Shown: positions 52,593-63,972 of the stretch, piece after piece
Position numbering within the stretch: the stretch's first letter is position 1
Layout of the letters: each line of letters begins with the position of its first letter
Source of the DNA: Madurella fahalii
Lineage: Eukaryota > Ascomycota > Sordariomycetes > Sordariales
Direction of reading: 5' to 3'
DNA length: 64,000 nucleotides
NCBI GenBank assembly: GCA_029876055.1
Contig: CM056875.1
Coordinates: 7,217,001-7,281,000 of the forward strand
Translations under genes and position numbers: made by a program
The notes under the pieces: model-generated
Seen by the model: the letters and a program-made list of their open reading frames with translations, nothing else
Told to the model about the DNA's origin: nothing
Database searches by the model: none

Positions 52593-53953
52593 GGCGAATG
52601 GCAGTTTTTTCAAGGGGAGAAGCGTCAAAATAAAGGTCAACTTACGGGGCCCGCTGGTCGTTCTTTGAGAAGGGAAGAAGTGCAAAAAGTAAACACAAGA
52701 CGCATTGCAACCGAACTCGGGGAATGGATATGAAATCTTAAGCTCGGCACTTCATGTATACATCCAACGATTTGTCAAGATCCTACACGCAAGTTCGCAT
52801 ATCTGCCGCCGGCCTTTGGTACATCGGACAGGCTCTCTCGAAGCACAAGTGAGCCCGAATGCAGTGTAGTTCGGCTTGCTTGGTCCCGTGGGCCGCGAAG
52901 AAGAACTCTCGGGGCTAAAGAGTCTAGCAATGCCCGACGGGAAACACATACCATCAAATCATCCGCCATGATGCATATTATACCGACCATGGTACTCTAT
53001 CTTGCCGCTTGGTAGGTACAGTACCTGAATGTTCTTCTACACTGAGGGGGGCTAGGTTCTGCACACGGTTGCCACGTTGAAGAATCAGATAGAGATGGGC
53101 ATATCAAATATGGGGCCGGGAGCTCGGCCACCGCAATCATTACGGCACCCGAGGTTTGCACCGCCCCGTATGTGAGCTGCAAGGCAACCCTTAGGTGCAT
53201 GCTGGATGCTCGGGCGCTCGACCAGCCCTCGGAAAAAAGTCTAACGCCGAAGCCCCGGCCACGGCGATGCGGGTGAAAAGTTTTTTATTCGTTTTCAGTC
53301 TGAATTCTAGCAGGTGCTTTCGAAGGCACTCGAAGGTTAAAACATGGGAAAGGCGGCAGCCGGTGTTGTCAGATAAGGTGCTGTAATACCATATGTTAGC
53401 AAAGGTTAGGTAGGTATGTACTGTACGTACTGTATGCCTTGCGGTGTCTTGGCTTTGGGGCTCCATTACCCCACAAGCCCGCAAACCCGCGAGCCCCGCG
53501 CTCCCGTAGTGTCCACACGTTTGTACTGGAGGATCCGCAAATCAAGCTTCCAGCTTCATTCCTCTCTCCACTTCTCTACGAGACGTTGCATGGCATTGAT
53601 CTATTGCTGCTGAGCCGCAATATCGCCGCCGTATGCAGGCACTTCTCTTCGGTTTGTCGGTTAGGCCTGTTGGTGAGCCCGACGAAGTGCCTTGCGGTTT
53701 TGGCAGGCCCCTGGTGATCGACATGTTACACTTTGGCTGCGGGTTGCCCAAACCAAACCAGTCAGGTACCCTTGTTCCACACCCACATCACTGCATGGCC
53801 ACCAATATTCCGTTCCAGGATGCGCCACACATCATGCCGCGCGGGCTGAGTACTGGGCTGCCAGGGCATGACTTGCAGTTGAAAAGGCCCAGCGGAGCCC
53901 CTCTTCGCTAGCATCCGCATTCTTCACTGATATCAACAGTTGTTTCCTGGACA
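52593..53953. other. Divergent intergenic region
   Basis: 5' flanks of the FAS1 gene (minus) and coiled-coil gene (plus). It contains GGTAGGTACAGTACCTGAAT at 53011-53030 and ATGTACTGTACGTACTGTAT at 53417-53436, strong members of the dispersed GTAC motif families. No gene recognised. Confidence 0.6.
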
Positions 53954-55506
53954 ATGACAATCGCCACTGCAACCATGGCTGAAACCTACTGGGACCCCGG
54001 AAACCTCCTCCAAGTCACCGAATTTGAAGACACCCGCGACATCCAATGCATTGGCATTGCCAAAACTCGAAATGACGCACGATGTGGTTGGAGACAGCCG
54101 GCCTCCATATCTTCCGTCATTCGCGCCAAGCTGGCTCAAATGGCAGCAAAGTTGCCTAGCCAGGTTACAGACGATGACCTCGAAGCCTGGCCAAGCTGTG
54201 CCTCTGCTCCGATTGGCATCGCGGCCAATGGGCCCGTGTCGCTGGCAATTGGAAGCGCGTCGTCGCTAGGGCGGTCCGGCACTACGAACGATCGAGCACT
54301 CAGATGGAGCAGTTGATCCTTGAGCGCCAAAGGTGTTTTGAGCTTCTCGGCCAACAGGCGTCTATTGACGCCGACTTGTCTCAACGGCTCAGTACCCGCT
54401 TCATGGATGATGCCGATCTCAGAGACAGGATGGATGTTGCATTCGGCGACATCGAGAGTGGTCTTTTGGCCGCTAGGCAGGACCTTTTAGCTTCACAGGC
54501 CCAAATGCGCACCATGGAGGGAGAGCTCGAACGTGCAAAGCTTAGGCAAACCGAGCTCACCGAGGGACATCGTGCCGCAATCTTCCAGCTTGAGGAGAGC
54601 CGGAAATCGGAGCGTGCACGGCTTGAAGCTGTTCTTCGGGAGGGCCTCCAGAAGGCCGGTCATTGCTTAGAGGAAGAACAAGCAAGGACAAACGCTCTAC
54701 GCGAAGTGAACGCAGATCTTGAACGTCGGTTGTCAGAGGCGACATCTATGGCAGAGAGCAGTGCGGCTCGCGTGGACGACCTCTGCCGAGACAACGAAGC
54801 ACTTTGCAACGAGAAGAAAGCACTGGAGACATCTGTTGCCGATCTTCAGACCCATTTAGCCACCGCCACCCGTCAGCTCCAGGAAGAGACGGACAAGACA
54901 ACGGCCCTGCAAGGAGCAAACGAAGACCTGGAACGTCGTCTCCTAGACGCAAAGGCCGAAGCGGAGAGCAGTGCTCGTCAAGCCGACAGGCTCTCGACAG
55001 ATAATGAAATGCTGTGCAACGAGAAGAAAGCACTGGAGACATCTGTTGCCGATCTTCTGACCGATTTAGCCACCGCCACCCGCCAGCTCCAGGAAGAGAC
55101 GGACAAGACAACGGCCCTGCAAGGAGTAAACGAAGACCTGGAACGTCGTCTCCTAGACGCAAAGGCCGAAGCGGAGAGCAGTGCTCGTCAAGCCGACAGG
55201 CTCTCAGCAGATAATGAAACGCTGCGCAACGAGAACTCGTCAGTCCTGAACCAGCTTGACGTTCTTCGGTCCGATTTGGGCACTGCACAGCACGAGATCC
55301 GACGGCTCCGGAACGACCGTTCGGCCATAGAGAAAACACTTCGGCAGTCCCAAACAGACATGGAAACCATCCGCACCGAGAATGCGCAGTTGACCGGAGA
55401 GAAATATGCACTCCAAGCCCAAGTGGCGACGTTAGAACAGGATCTCTCGCGACGTTGGCGCTACCGGCTCCGTGCAATGATCAGCAAGCTGCGGTCCGTT
55501 TCTTGA
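53954..55506 (+). CDS. Coiled-coil protein with internal tandem repeat, frameshifted near the N-terminus
   Basis: The first frame from ATG 53954 reads YWDPGNLLQVTEFEDTRDIQ, then a CIGIAKTRNDARCGW segment and a helix SVIRAKLAQMAAKL. This is the kind of small Cys-containing N-terminus that starts many fungal proteins of the T5orf172 group. At about 54180 the protein-like text moves to another frame: LAKLCLCSDWHRGQWARVAG, then HYERSSTQMEQLILERQRCF. From 54304 there is an unbroken 400-codon frame ending at 55506 and it is almost entirely coiled coil. The switch lies at CCTCGAAGCC (54178-54187) and needs one extra base. The coiled coil contains a 70-residue unit repeated almost identically (54806-55015 and 55016-55225). 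No catalytic domain follows, so only the leading segment of that family is present. Role unknown; structural or scaffold function is inference. Confidence 0.65.
54806..55225 (+). repeat. 210-bp in-frame tandem duplication
   Basis: Two adjacent 210-bp units differ at only a few bases, for example CAGACCCAT versus CTGACCGAT and CAAGGAGCA versus CAAGGAGTA. Each encodes 70 residues (CNEKKALETSVADL ... DRLS). A more diverged third relative precedes them at about 54700-54800. The period keeps the heptad pattern, so copy number can change without breaking the coil. Confidence 0.92.
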
Positions 55507-55692
55507 AGCAGAAACTCGAAAGAGAAGAAAAAAAGAAGAAAAAGAAGAAAAAAAAGCCAAAGAAGAGGGACCTTTTTTTTTAACCACCCTCCCCCCGCAA
55601 ACACGAATCAATGTAGCTAGTAGTATGCTCGTCCACCCTCGAGACCCGAACCCCCTCCCCATCAACCCACACCCCCTCAACCAAGCCCAAAA
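55507..55692. other. Purine-rich short spacer between convergent genes
   Basis: Begins with an AAGAAGAAAAAG-type tract (55517-55568), then pyrimidine-rich sequence. It contains the 3' ends of both neighbouring genes. Confidence 0.6.
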
Positions 55693-57758
55693 TCAGTCCA
55701 CCTTCTCCAACCGAACCCTCAACGCCGCGTTCTCGACCGCCTTCACCCTTCCGTCCCCGCCAAACTCAAACACGAACAAGTCCAACGGCCGCGATCCGTA
55801 CACCACCCCGCTCACGCCCACCCACGTCGAGCAGTCGGTCACGAAGCTGGTGCTCCGGTTGGGCAGGCCCACGTCCTCGAACACGGCCTTGAAGGCCACC
55901 TTCCTCCCGCCGCCGGCCAGCCGCTCCTCCAACCCCGTCGGGTACAGCCGCACGCTCGGCTGCACCCGCCCCAGGTAGTCGGCGCTTGCGTTCATGTTGA
56001 TGGCCACGGCCACGAGCGCCATGTCGGTCGAGTTGGACAGCCAATTCTCCACGCCCAGCCCGGGCCTGGTGCCCGTCGGGTCGACGGTGATGGTCAGGGA
56101 GGAGTTGAGGAGTCGGGGGGCTGCGGTGGGGGTGGTGGTATTGGCGTAGGGTGGGGGGTTGGTGGTGGTGCTAGTAGTGGTAGTGTTGGTGGTGTTGGTG
56201 GGCGTGGTGGTGTTGAGGAGGCTCGCGTGGCGGTAGCGCCCCGCAAAGGTGGCGTTCGCTTGGGCGCGGGCTATGTACATCAGGGTCGGGATGTAGGTGC
56301 TCGTGAGGGCGTCGGCGATGTCCATTGTGAGGCTTGGCGGCGGCACGCCGGCGGCGAGGACGGTGAAGCCGATGTCGAGCTCGGGCATGATGGCCAAGAG
56401 AGCGCTGTAAGCACCCAGGCTGCCGGCCTTGTTGAACGTGTGGATGAATTGGTAGGATTGGTCTGCGGGCGTCAGTATTGTTCGCCGGACTGCGGTGAAA
56501 ACGACAGGAAGGGGGTTGGTTGTACTTTGTCCGAGTTCAATCTGCCGGACGCCCCATGGCATTCCTACCGTGGACTTTGGGTCCGAGCTGTACGAGACTG
56601 GCTTCAGCCAGCGTCGCGTCATGGCGGGTTTGAGCAGCGTCGATCGCAGGATGGCCCGCCCAAGGGACGACAGGTCGCCTGCAGATGTGTACATGTTTCC
56701 GGTCCTTGCGGACCATGTTAGCTAAAAAGCCGGGAGGGGCCGGGTTGATGGGAACCCTACGCTGCTTCCTCGGCCAACTCAAATCCCCACGACGTGGTAC
56801 GTTGCGTGCCCGGGATGATGCCGACAGAATCATCTGGCGTCGTGACGAAAGTGTGGTTGAGATTCAGGGGCTTTAGTACAACATCTGTGACCAATGTCTT
56901 GAAGTCTTTACCGGTGATGCGCTCGGTAACATAGGATAGAAGGACAAATCCCAAATCAGAATATGTGGGGGTTGTAAAGGGGGGAAACGAAGGTGGGAGT
57001 TTGGCAAGTCCCTCAAAGAGCTGTTCCCGGTCACACGTCGGCCGAGTACCGCATGGGGGGAACTCGGACATTGGAAGGGGCGGGAAACCCAGGGCGTGCA
57101 GGACAGTCATGTTGAGCTGGTAGCTGAGTTCTCCAAGCATGGCATCTAACGACGGATATCAGCGGTTACAAACCATCCCTCGAGGAGAAAAAGAAGGGAA
57201 GAATAAGACTCGCATACAGTCTCTTATCAAACCGGATGTCTGGCTCGCCAAGGAACCAATTGTGATTGACTCCCAATCAGGGGCAAATATAGGACCACCG
57301 GATGCACTGCGGGCAATCTCCTCGATCTCGGGCAGATGTTTGGTGATAGGGTCATTCCAGATGCCGTCGCCGACGGTTGCGAGGAAGGTGAGGACAGTGA
57401 AGATCTTGGTGACGCTGCCGATCCGGTAGACGGTATTTGTGTCGACCTTGGTAACACCAGACGAGTTGAAGCTTTTGAGGTTGGGGGCTGTCCAATAGTG
57501 CGACCAGAGCGGCTCGTCCTCGCTACCCGCAAAGACCTCGACCGAATAGGAGAAACGGTCGGAGCCGGTACTGTTGTCATTGTCAATGTATCTTGGGAAA
57601 ATATCATCCAGAACGCCCGCCGCAGCTTGGATGCCCGGATGCTGAAGGAGATTGGTTGGCCTGGGAAGCAGCGGGCCGTAGAGAGGACAGTTTGGTTTTG
57701 CAATGGAAAGGGGAAGGTGGTAGAGGGCGGCCACCAGGCTCAAGAGTGTGAAGCGCAT
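55693..57758 (-). CDS. Secreted serine beta-lactamase-fold hydrolase
   Basis: Four exons: 57758-57218, 57145-56761, 56704-56526, 56462-55693; 624 aa. A signal peptide (MRFTLLSLVAALYHLPLSIA) opens a beta-lactamase/penicillin-binding-type hydrolase (class C/LACTB-like, PF00144). The S-x-x-K motif is in YRIGSVTKIFTVLTFL, followed by IGSLASQTSGLIRDYAMLGE. The usual Y-x-N is YSD in TPTYSDLGFVLLSYVTERI. NMYTSAGDLSSLGRAIL and FNKAGSLGAYSALLAIMPEL complete the fold, the latter at the KTG-like position as NKAGS. A Thr/Asn-rich linker and a C-terminal beta domain of about 170 residues follow. Intron 3 (56463-56525) is 63 nt, in frame and stop-free. Fungal members are mostly uncharacterised esterases or peptidases, some with biosynthetic roles; antibiotic resistance should not be assumed. 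Confidence 0.88.
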
Positions 57759-59016
57759 CGCTGCTGTCCACGAATCCAACGGAAACGACAGCTTCGCGTC
57801 GGGCGGCGTTCAGAACGTGAAACCACTCCCTCGAGTCCTGCCAAGCATTGCCCACCAAGACAACGTTCGTAAGGTACGGATTGATCGCGCTATAGCATCA
57901 AGCTAGCATCCCTTTCGATCAAAGCCACCTCAGCCTTGTGAAGCATCATGTTCGCATGGAAGGACTCGCCGCGCTTTTCATGGCCACATCTGCTATTAAC
58001 GCGTCGGCCGAGGTGGCGTGGGCAGCGCCGGCTGCCGGGTCATCTGCACGGTGCTACCGAAGATCCTCGGCGATGGTCCTCGGCAACGCCCTAACATTGA
58101 ATTCATTCTCACTGGGGCCGACGGACAGTCGAGGCCCGCATGGAACCTCGTCCCGTGTCGCATCGCTGGGGTTTTTGAAATTGCCTGATATTTGACGTGC
58201 CAGCCAAAAGCATTCTCGAACGAACCGGGCTGCTGGTTCGGAGTCGATTACGACCGGGTTCTCCTCACTTGTCGCTGAAGAAAGCCAAACGAGTGTGGTT
58301 TTAGCCTGTGGGAAAATATGCCCAAAAATACACCTGAGCCGTTGAGACAGAAATGAAAACACTTTATCTGGCAGACGGCTCTTCCGGTCGATTTCCCACC
58401 CGGAAATCATTCCAAGCAGAGTTAGGGCTGCTCATCCTGAATGCTGGCGAGCATCATCCAGCTCAGCTCCAAGCCGAGTTCAACACTGCAGTTGCCTGAC
58501 GAATCCTCAACAAGCAAAGCAGTTCGGCATAATTGAAGTTTTCTATACACAGAGGCTGGTCAATAGGACAGAGGAGCAAGATATGCAAGCAAAAGGCTCA
58601 GGCTTACCTGGTAATAGATAGAATATAGTGGTATTTCCGATGAATAGACTGCTTTCCTTAGGTAATTAATTAACTATGTACTAGAATTGATTATTGGGGA
58701 AAGAAGAAAGAAGGAAGGAAAAAGGAAATAAAAGACACGGAAAAAAAAAGAAAAAAAAAAAAAAGCAGATACTAAAGATGCGCTAGAAAATCGGCACTTG
58801 TTAAGAAACCAGCGTCTAAGAAATAATTAGCTTAAAGCGGGTTGAGAGGGAAGCCTGTTCCACCGGAGAGGCCTTGAAACCGTACCTTGCCTTCCTGTGC
58901 TACGAACAAGTAGTCACCTTGACACAGAGCTAACAGTAATACAGCAAAAACCACTCTTTAACAACACAGGAGGGAATGAAATATAAAACCATTGCCGCAT
59001 TTTATACCTGGCCGTC
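57759..59016. other. Divergent intergenic region
   Basis: 5' flanks of the beta-lactamase-fold gene and the F-box-like gene. A purine-rich tract (AAGAAAGAAGGAAGG and A-runs) lies at about 58700-58765. No gene recognised. Confidence 0.6.
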
Positions 59017-60324
59017 ATGTCCCGTGGTGATGTCAACCCTGCGCGGAGCGAAACAAAGATGGCAGAAGCCGCGAGAACGCACGATATCTCCCAAGAGTTT
59101 GGCACCTTCAACTTTTTCCCGGGACCGTACCCCAAATGCGAGTTCTTTCTCCCTTCCGAATACCCTCCCAGAGGCATGGGAGAGCGCGGCAGAGATGTGA
59201 ATTTCCCTTTCATGAGGCTCCCATTGGATATCCGGCGCGAAATCTATAGATACTTCGTTGACCCGCTGCTGGGCAGCGGGGAAGACCACCTAGATGCGCC
59301 TCAGCTGAGGAATGGTGTCAGATTCCGCCAGGTTGAGAGTGACTGGAATCTCAATCCCCGCGCCCCGAACAGGAGTCTCAAATATGGCTCATTCGACCCC
59401 CCACCCCGTCAGCAGCACAATGCCAACATGGACGCGCCCACCCACAATGGTCAGCAAATCGGTGACCCCTATGCAGACCACTTAATCAATGTCTACAGGA
59501 TGGCGCAACTTACAGTCGACGCCGAGGATAAGGAGGAGCTGGAGAAGGGGATTTTGTACCTTGAAGAGCTTCGTCTACGCCCACCGCGGTGTCTCACCGT
59601 GATTAATACGGATGCGCCGCATCCTCAGTGCTGCGTCCATACCTTCCATCCTCCGGGAAGGAAAGACACACCTCCGCACTGCTTCTGTTCTGAGCTTACC
59701 ACTTACCCACTTGAGATGGTGATCCGCTGCCGACACCGAGACACTTGTTTCAAATATTGCAGTAGTGTCCTCGCGAAATGGAAAGATCTAGATTACCTGG
59801 ACTCTCTGGCGCGGGTCGACCCTCAGATTACGCGCGAGCTGGGCGAGGTCCTGTGGGAGAATGCCTCGGTCGAGCTCGAGTGCCCCGAGCTCTTAGCGGA
59901 CTTTGTCGCGGAACGGCCGGCCGCCGTGCCCCTGCTCCGCGGGATACTCCTCAACCTCGAGCTCAATGGAGACCCCGCCCAGGACACGCGGACCGAGGCT
60001 CTGGCGGAAATGCTCGACTTCGTCTCTACTCACTGTAGCATCCTCTCCTTCGGGGTCATGATGTGGTCCAGTTATGAGGCGTTGTTGTTTCCCGGCACCA
60101 GCCCGCGCGCCAAGCTAGTCGAATGGGCTCCTCTGTTCCGCTCCTTACGTACGTCTACCTTTGTTGTCAGGTTTATTATGAAGAGACGTCCATGGTTCTC
60201 ATGGCATGCCGACGATCAGGGTTTGAACGAGGCACATGCTCGAATTACGGCTCAGATTTGGCACCAGTGGAGGCCTGACTGCATGCAGCGTGAGAGCGGT
60301 GAAACTCCCGAGGACGAGGCCTAA
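59017..60324 (+). CDS. F-box-like fungal protein of unknown function
   Basis: Intronless, 435 aa from ATG 59017; an in-frame ATG at 59059 is an alternative. Near residue 66 the chain reads FPFMRLPLDIRREIYRYFVDPLL, the LP.+IR..IY pattern of the short helical motif that opens many fungal F-box-like and 2EXR-type proteins. The middle contains a Cys/His-rich stretch (PQCCVHTFHPPGRK, then HCFCSEL and CRHRDTCFKYC) that may bind zinc. The C-terminal half is helical, with DPQITRELGEVLWENASVEL, the usual second conserved block. Such proteins are abundant in ascomycetes and may serve as substrate adaptors for SCF ubiquitin ligases, but evidence here is limited to motif similarity. Confidence 0.7.
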   Translation: MSRGDVNPARSETKMAEAARTHDISQEFGTFNFFPGPYPKCEFFLPSEYPPRGMGERGRDVNFPFMRLPLDIRREIYRYFVDPLLGSGEDHLDAPQLRNGVRFRQVESDWNLNPRAPNRSLKYGSFDPPPRQQHNANMDAPTHNGQQIGDPYADHLINVYRMAQLTVDAEDKEELEKGILYLEELRLRPPRCLTVINTDAPHPQCCVHTFHPPGRKDTPPHCFCSELTTYPLEMVIRCRHRDTCFKYCSSVLAKWKDLDYLDSLARVDPQITRELGEVLWENASVELECPELLADFVAERPAAVPLLRGILLNLELNGDPAQDTRTEALAEMLDFVSTHCSILSFGVMMWSSYEALLFPGTSPRAKLVEWAPLFRSLRTSTFVVRFIMKRRPWFSWHADDQGLNEAHARITAQIWHQWRPDCMQRESGETPEDEA

Positions 60325-61119
60325 TTACATGCGCGAGAGGTCTCAATGGCTAGGAGATGAACGTTCGTAATCTCGCCCCTTTGGTAGCGGTTTAGACTCG
60401 CCTTAGAATCCTGAACCGTGGTCTCTCATAGACGGCACATCTGGCCTGAAGAATGGGCACCTTGTGATTCGAGAAGAGGTGAGGGGAGGGGGTGGGGGGT
60501 TTTCACTATGGACTACAGCTCATTACTGGGTACGAAACCCGCGCATACTCCTGCTCAGATTAGAGAGCATTGCGGCCAATATACTTGACTTTTTGAGGAT
60601 TAGCGAATAGAATTGTGTGTTGGCATTCGGATTGCATTGTACAGTACCCTGTCGTGATGTGGTCAAGGGCGGAGGATCGGGGTGTGTAGCATGCCCAGAG
60701 GCGTAATGATTAATTACCTTGTACTTGACTTGGTCTGAAGCAAAAAGGGGTGGCAAACCCGGTACGACAGAACAATGACAAGGTGAACTCGTAAACCTCT
60801 CTGGGCTGGTTCCTCCGGCTTCCGTGTATTGCGTGTAGCATTGTTTGCATAAGAAAATGTACAACTTGGTATCGAATGAAGAGAATACCTTATCCAGCAT
60901 CTGTCCCGTTTAAAGTTATTCTTCTTCAGCAAGCCTCATTGCCACTTGCTTTGAATGCCATTTCTATTGCTGTCCAACTCCGTACCAACCTAGTGACCTC
61001 CCATCAGTAGCGCCGCAAGGAAAGCATGCAAGCAACCAACCCAGGCCCCTACATACCCTAAATTCCCACACCCCCAAGATACAACCCATAGTCTACAATT
61101 TCGCCCTGAATCGCTTTTC
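60325..61119. other. Intergenic between convergent genes
   Basis: 3' flanks of the F-box-like and rhodopsin-type genes. It contains the second copy of the 18-bp element at 60634-60651 and a G-rich stretch at 60480-60500. No gene recognised. Confidence 0.6.
60634..60651. repeat. 18-bp intergenic element, copy 2
   Basis: GCATTGTACAGTACCCTG, identical to the element at 36791-36808, in an intergenic region 24 kb away. Confidence 0.8.
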
Positions 61120-62489
61120 CTAAACCCGTTCGTGCTTGTCATACGACACAAAGACCGAGCTGGTGTTGGTGATCCCGTCAGCCCTCGAGTTCCTTATCTC
61201 CTGCGGCAGGATGCTCTCCTCGGACCCGGTCGTGGACCGCATGCCCGTCTTGAGGTCAGTGGTGTATACTGTGTTTTGGTTGTACATCTCGAACTGCTGT
61301 GCGGCGCCTGGCTTGCTACCCGCAACTCTGACGCCCGATTTAGGGGTGCGGTTCGTGTCGCCGTTGCGGTCGTGGTAGCCCTTGTACTTGGAGCCGTAGC
61401 GGGCCGACGAGCCGGCGAGGAGCGTCTTGAAGAGCGGCTTGAGGCAGGGGAAGGAGGCGGCGATAATGGCGACGGTGATCTCGACGGTTGTCCTAGATGG
61501 TGGGGAAATCACGGTCAGCACAGCCAGTAACCGACGGAAACGAGGTAAAGGCGGGAGGAATACCAAATGGTCAGGTCGGCGCTGTCCCACAAGAAATCGC
61601 CGTGCTTGCCGTAGTTGCCGAGGAAGGTGATCTTGACGATGGCCGCGACGGCGGCAAAGACACCCAGGGACAGGATGGCGGCTACGGCCGACTTGACCTT
61701 CCAGTTCATCTGCACTTTCCAGAGCATAGGAATAGGGAGAAGGGCAAAGAGAACGTCGGTCAGAACGGCGACGCTCGAGTTGAAATAGGCGGCAAATTTG
61801 AGGTTTGCTGCCGGCATACATGTTCCTTCGACCGAGCTATCCCAGGTCAGAGCCAGGGGCCGGCATTGGAAGAAAACAGTCACTATTCAGGGTCAGCATC
61901 AGTATCTTGTTGATGTGGATGGTTCACTTACGGATATTCGCAGTCGCCGAGAGGATTGTGAAGATGGTGACGCCAATGACCAAGTATCTAAACCGAAGCG
62001 ACGGCGTGAGGCGCAGAAGAAACAGGCCGACGCTGACTTTGGTCAAGCAGAGGGCAATCAGGCACAAGGGCTGCGTGACGAAGTTGAGATGCAGCCCTCT
62101 GGTGATGTTTTCCTTCGGCTCGATGTACTGCACATGACGCCCCGCCCCCAGACGGACTTGGGGGATGATGATCATCATCTCCACAAACATAACAGTCTGT
62201 TTCGAGCAAACGTGGACAGTCAGCCGACGATCACTCACCCCCGCATCCCCCACTCCCCCGGCTGCCGATCCGGATGCACATCATGAAGCTTAAAGGGTAA
62301 GCTTAAACGTACCATAGCAGCGATGATAGTCCAGTCGTCTGCGCCAACGTGACGGACCATTTTCGCCCTCACCCAGATGCGTAGCAAGACGGCTACGAGC
62401 GCGAGTCCCACCATGGACCCGCAGATGGCGAGAATCTCGGGTCCCCGATTCTCGTCGGGAGGGAGTAGGATCTCTCCTCGGTCGGCCAT
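61120..62489 (-). CDS. Rhodopsin-domain integral membrane protein (PTH11-like)
   Basis: Four exons: 62489-62313, 62196-61932, 61882-61564, 61492-61120; 377 aa, phases consistent. The first helix is AICGSMVGLALVAVLLRIWV, followed by the conserved loop VGADDWTIIAAM. Then come LHLNFVTQPLCLIALCLTKV, a family hallmark, and SVGLFLLRLTP. After the next splice are FFQCRPLALTWDS and the DVLFALLPIPMLWKVQMNWK block. The last helices end EITVAIIAASFPCLKPLFK, with a Ser/Thr/Tyr-rich cytoplasmic tail of about 95 residues. It belongs to the same broad family as the gene at 5065 but is clearly a different subgroup. Plasma-membrane sensing is assumed from the family. The first intron (116 nt) is the longest of this gene. 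Confidence 0.88.
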
Positions 62490-63972
62490 GTTGATGGATG
62501 CCCGCCGTGTGCGTGTGGGCGGGGGAACCGCCTTTTACTCAACAGAATGTTGATGGGTCTTCGTCAAGAGCTGTCGACAGTCCTGTTAATCACAGAAGGC
62601 AAAGTCCATACTTAATCAGCGCGGGCCTCGGACAAGCATGGACCAGAAGGTTATCTGGAAAGTTCTCGCCCCCTTCTCCATCCACCCTCGAGCGTGCAGG
62701 CTGGGCTTGGGCGTCACATCAAATGCTCCTACCGAAGTAATAACTACCGACATAAGTCAACCCCCGGTTTACTCGACGTGACCCGAGGACGAGATGTGGC
62801 CGAACTCGGTCTCAACGACCAAAACGGCGAATTCCGCCGCCACAAAAGCCCGTGGTTACATCCAACTGGACCTTTTCAGCAGCTTGTTGCTGCGCCATTT
62901 CTTACGCTGAAACAGTTTCTGGCAAGTGGCAACGAGCGGTGTTCTTGGGACTGAGAACCGCTGTGCCGGGGCCCCGGTCAAGTGTCCCTGCGCCCAGGGT
63001 CAAGCATCTTTCAGCTCCCCCACCGGAGCAATGATACGATGGACGGAGATATCCCCACATTCACCCCATGCCCGGACACCGAGCTTAGTGCATATCACTT
63101 GTCTCTCTATGCCCCACACTCTCATCTATATAGGACGAGTTCTTCAACTCGTAGTTGGAAGTTGGTTGCTGTATCGCCCGTAGGAGGTTGAGGGATGGAT
63201 GCGGAGATAGGGGAGAGAAGGGAGGGAGCTTGGGCGACCCTTGGTGGCGACAGTGTGCGGACCGGTTCGGCGTTACGCAAATGTTCCCAATTTTCCCCAT
63301 TCCCCCTCTCTTCAGAGCTGGGCTTCCCTGTTTATCAAAGACAGGGATAATGTACGTGTGCTACAGTACACTAAATGAAGCCCGCTGCACGGGTATCTCG
63401 CGATACACAGGAGACAGGAGGCTGGCAATAGCCAAATCCTTCCAGTCTGGACCACTTACCTGGATATGGTCTGGTCAATTGGGAATCGCATGCAAGGAAT
63501 ATGCACCGGCGATGCCCAGCCCCGGGCCGGCCCAATCGGATGGGTGCCTGTCCGGACGCCCCGCAGGCCGATGTAGCCCAAGCGGCATATTTCCCCTGTT
63601 TGTTCGAATTGCACCGTTGCTAGAATCACGCGAACTCGGCAGCGGGGCATTACGCCGGGTGCTCAGAGGAAGACATGTTAGTTCAATTGCCGGCAGAACC
63701 TGTCCAATATTTACCAGGACGGCGGAACCCCCTAACCCCTTTCTGTACACAGTAGTAATGGGTGGCTCCAGAACCTGGGAGAAACCAAGGCCATCGGGGG
63801 CTCAAGGGCCCTCGTCGCCCCCGGCGCCGGGCCACACGGTACCAGTGACCCGGCTGAGTCTCCCTTTTATTAAGTACCTTATTATGCAATTGTGCTTCCT
63901 CCTGAGATTCCTTCCCAGTTCCTGTTTCTGTGGTTGTCATCTCCGCGGTAACCATTGGCAGTGTTGACCACC
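62490..63972. other. Intergenic, upstream region of the right-edge gene
   Basis: 5' flank of the rhodopsin-type gene (minus) and promoter of the edge gene (plus). A 270-codon plus-strand frame at 63155-63967 shows no domain or natural composition and I do not call it. CTACAGTACACTAAATG lies at about 63361. Confidence 0.55.

Noticed and set aside
55693..57758. Antibiotic-resistance gene
   Set aside because: Although the fold is beta-lactamase-like, fungal members are general hydrolases and nothing here indicates resistance.
63155..63967. 270-codon plus-strand open frame before the right-edge gene
   Set aside because: No domain, signal peptide or splice support, biased composition; it would end just before the real ATG, so it is treated as promoter DNA.
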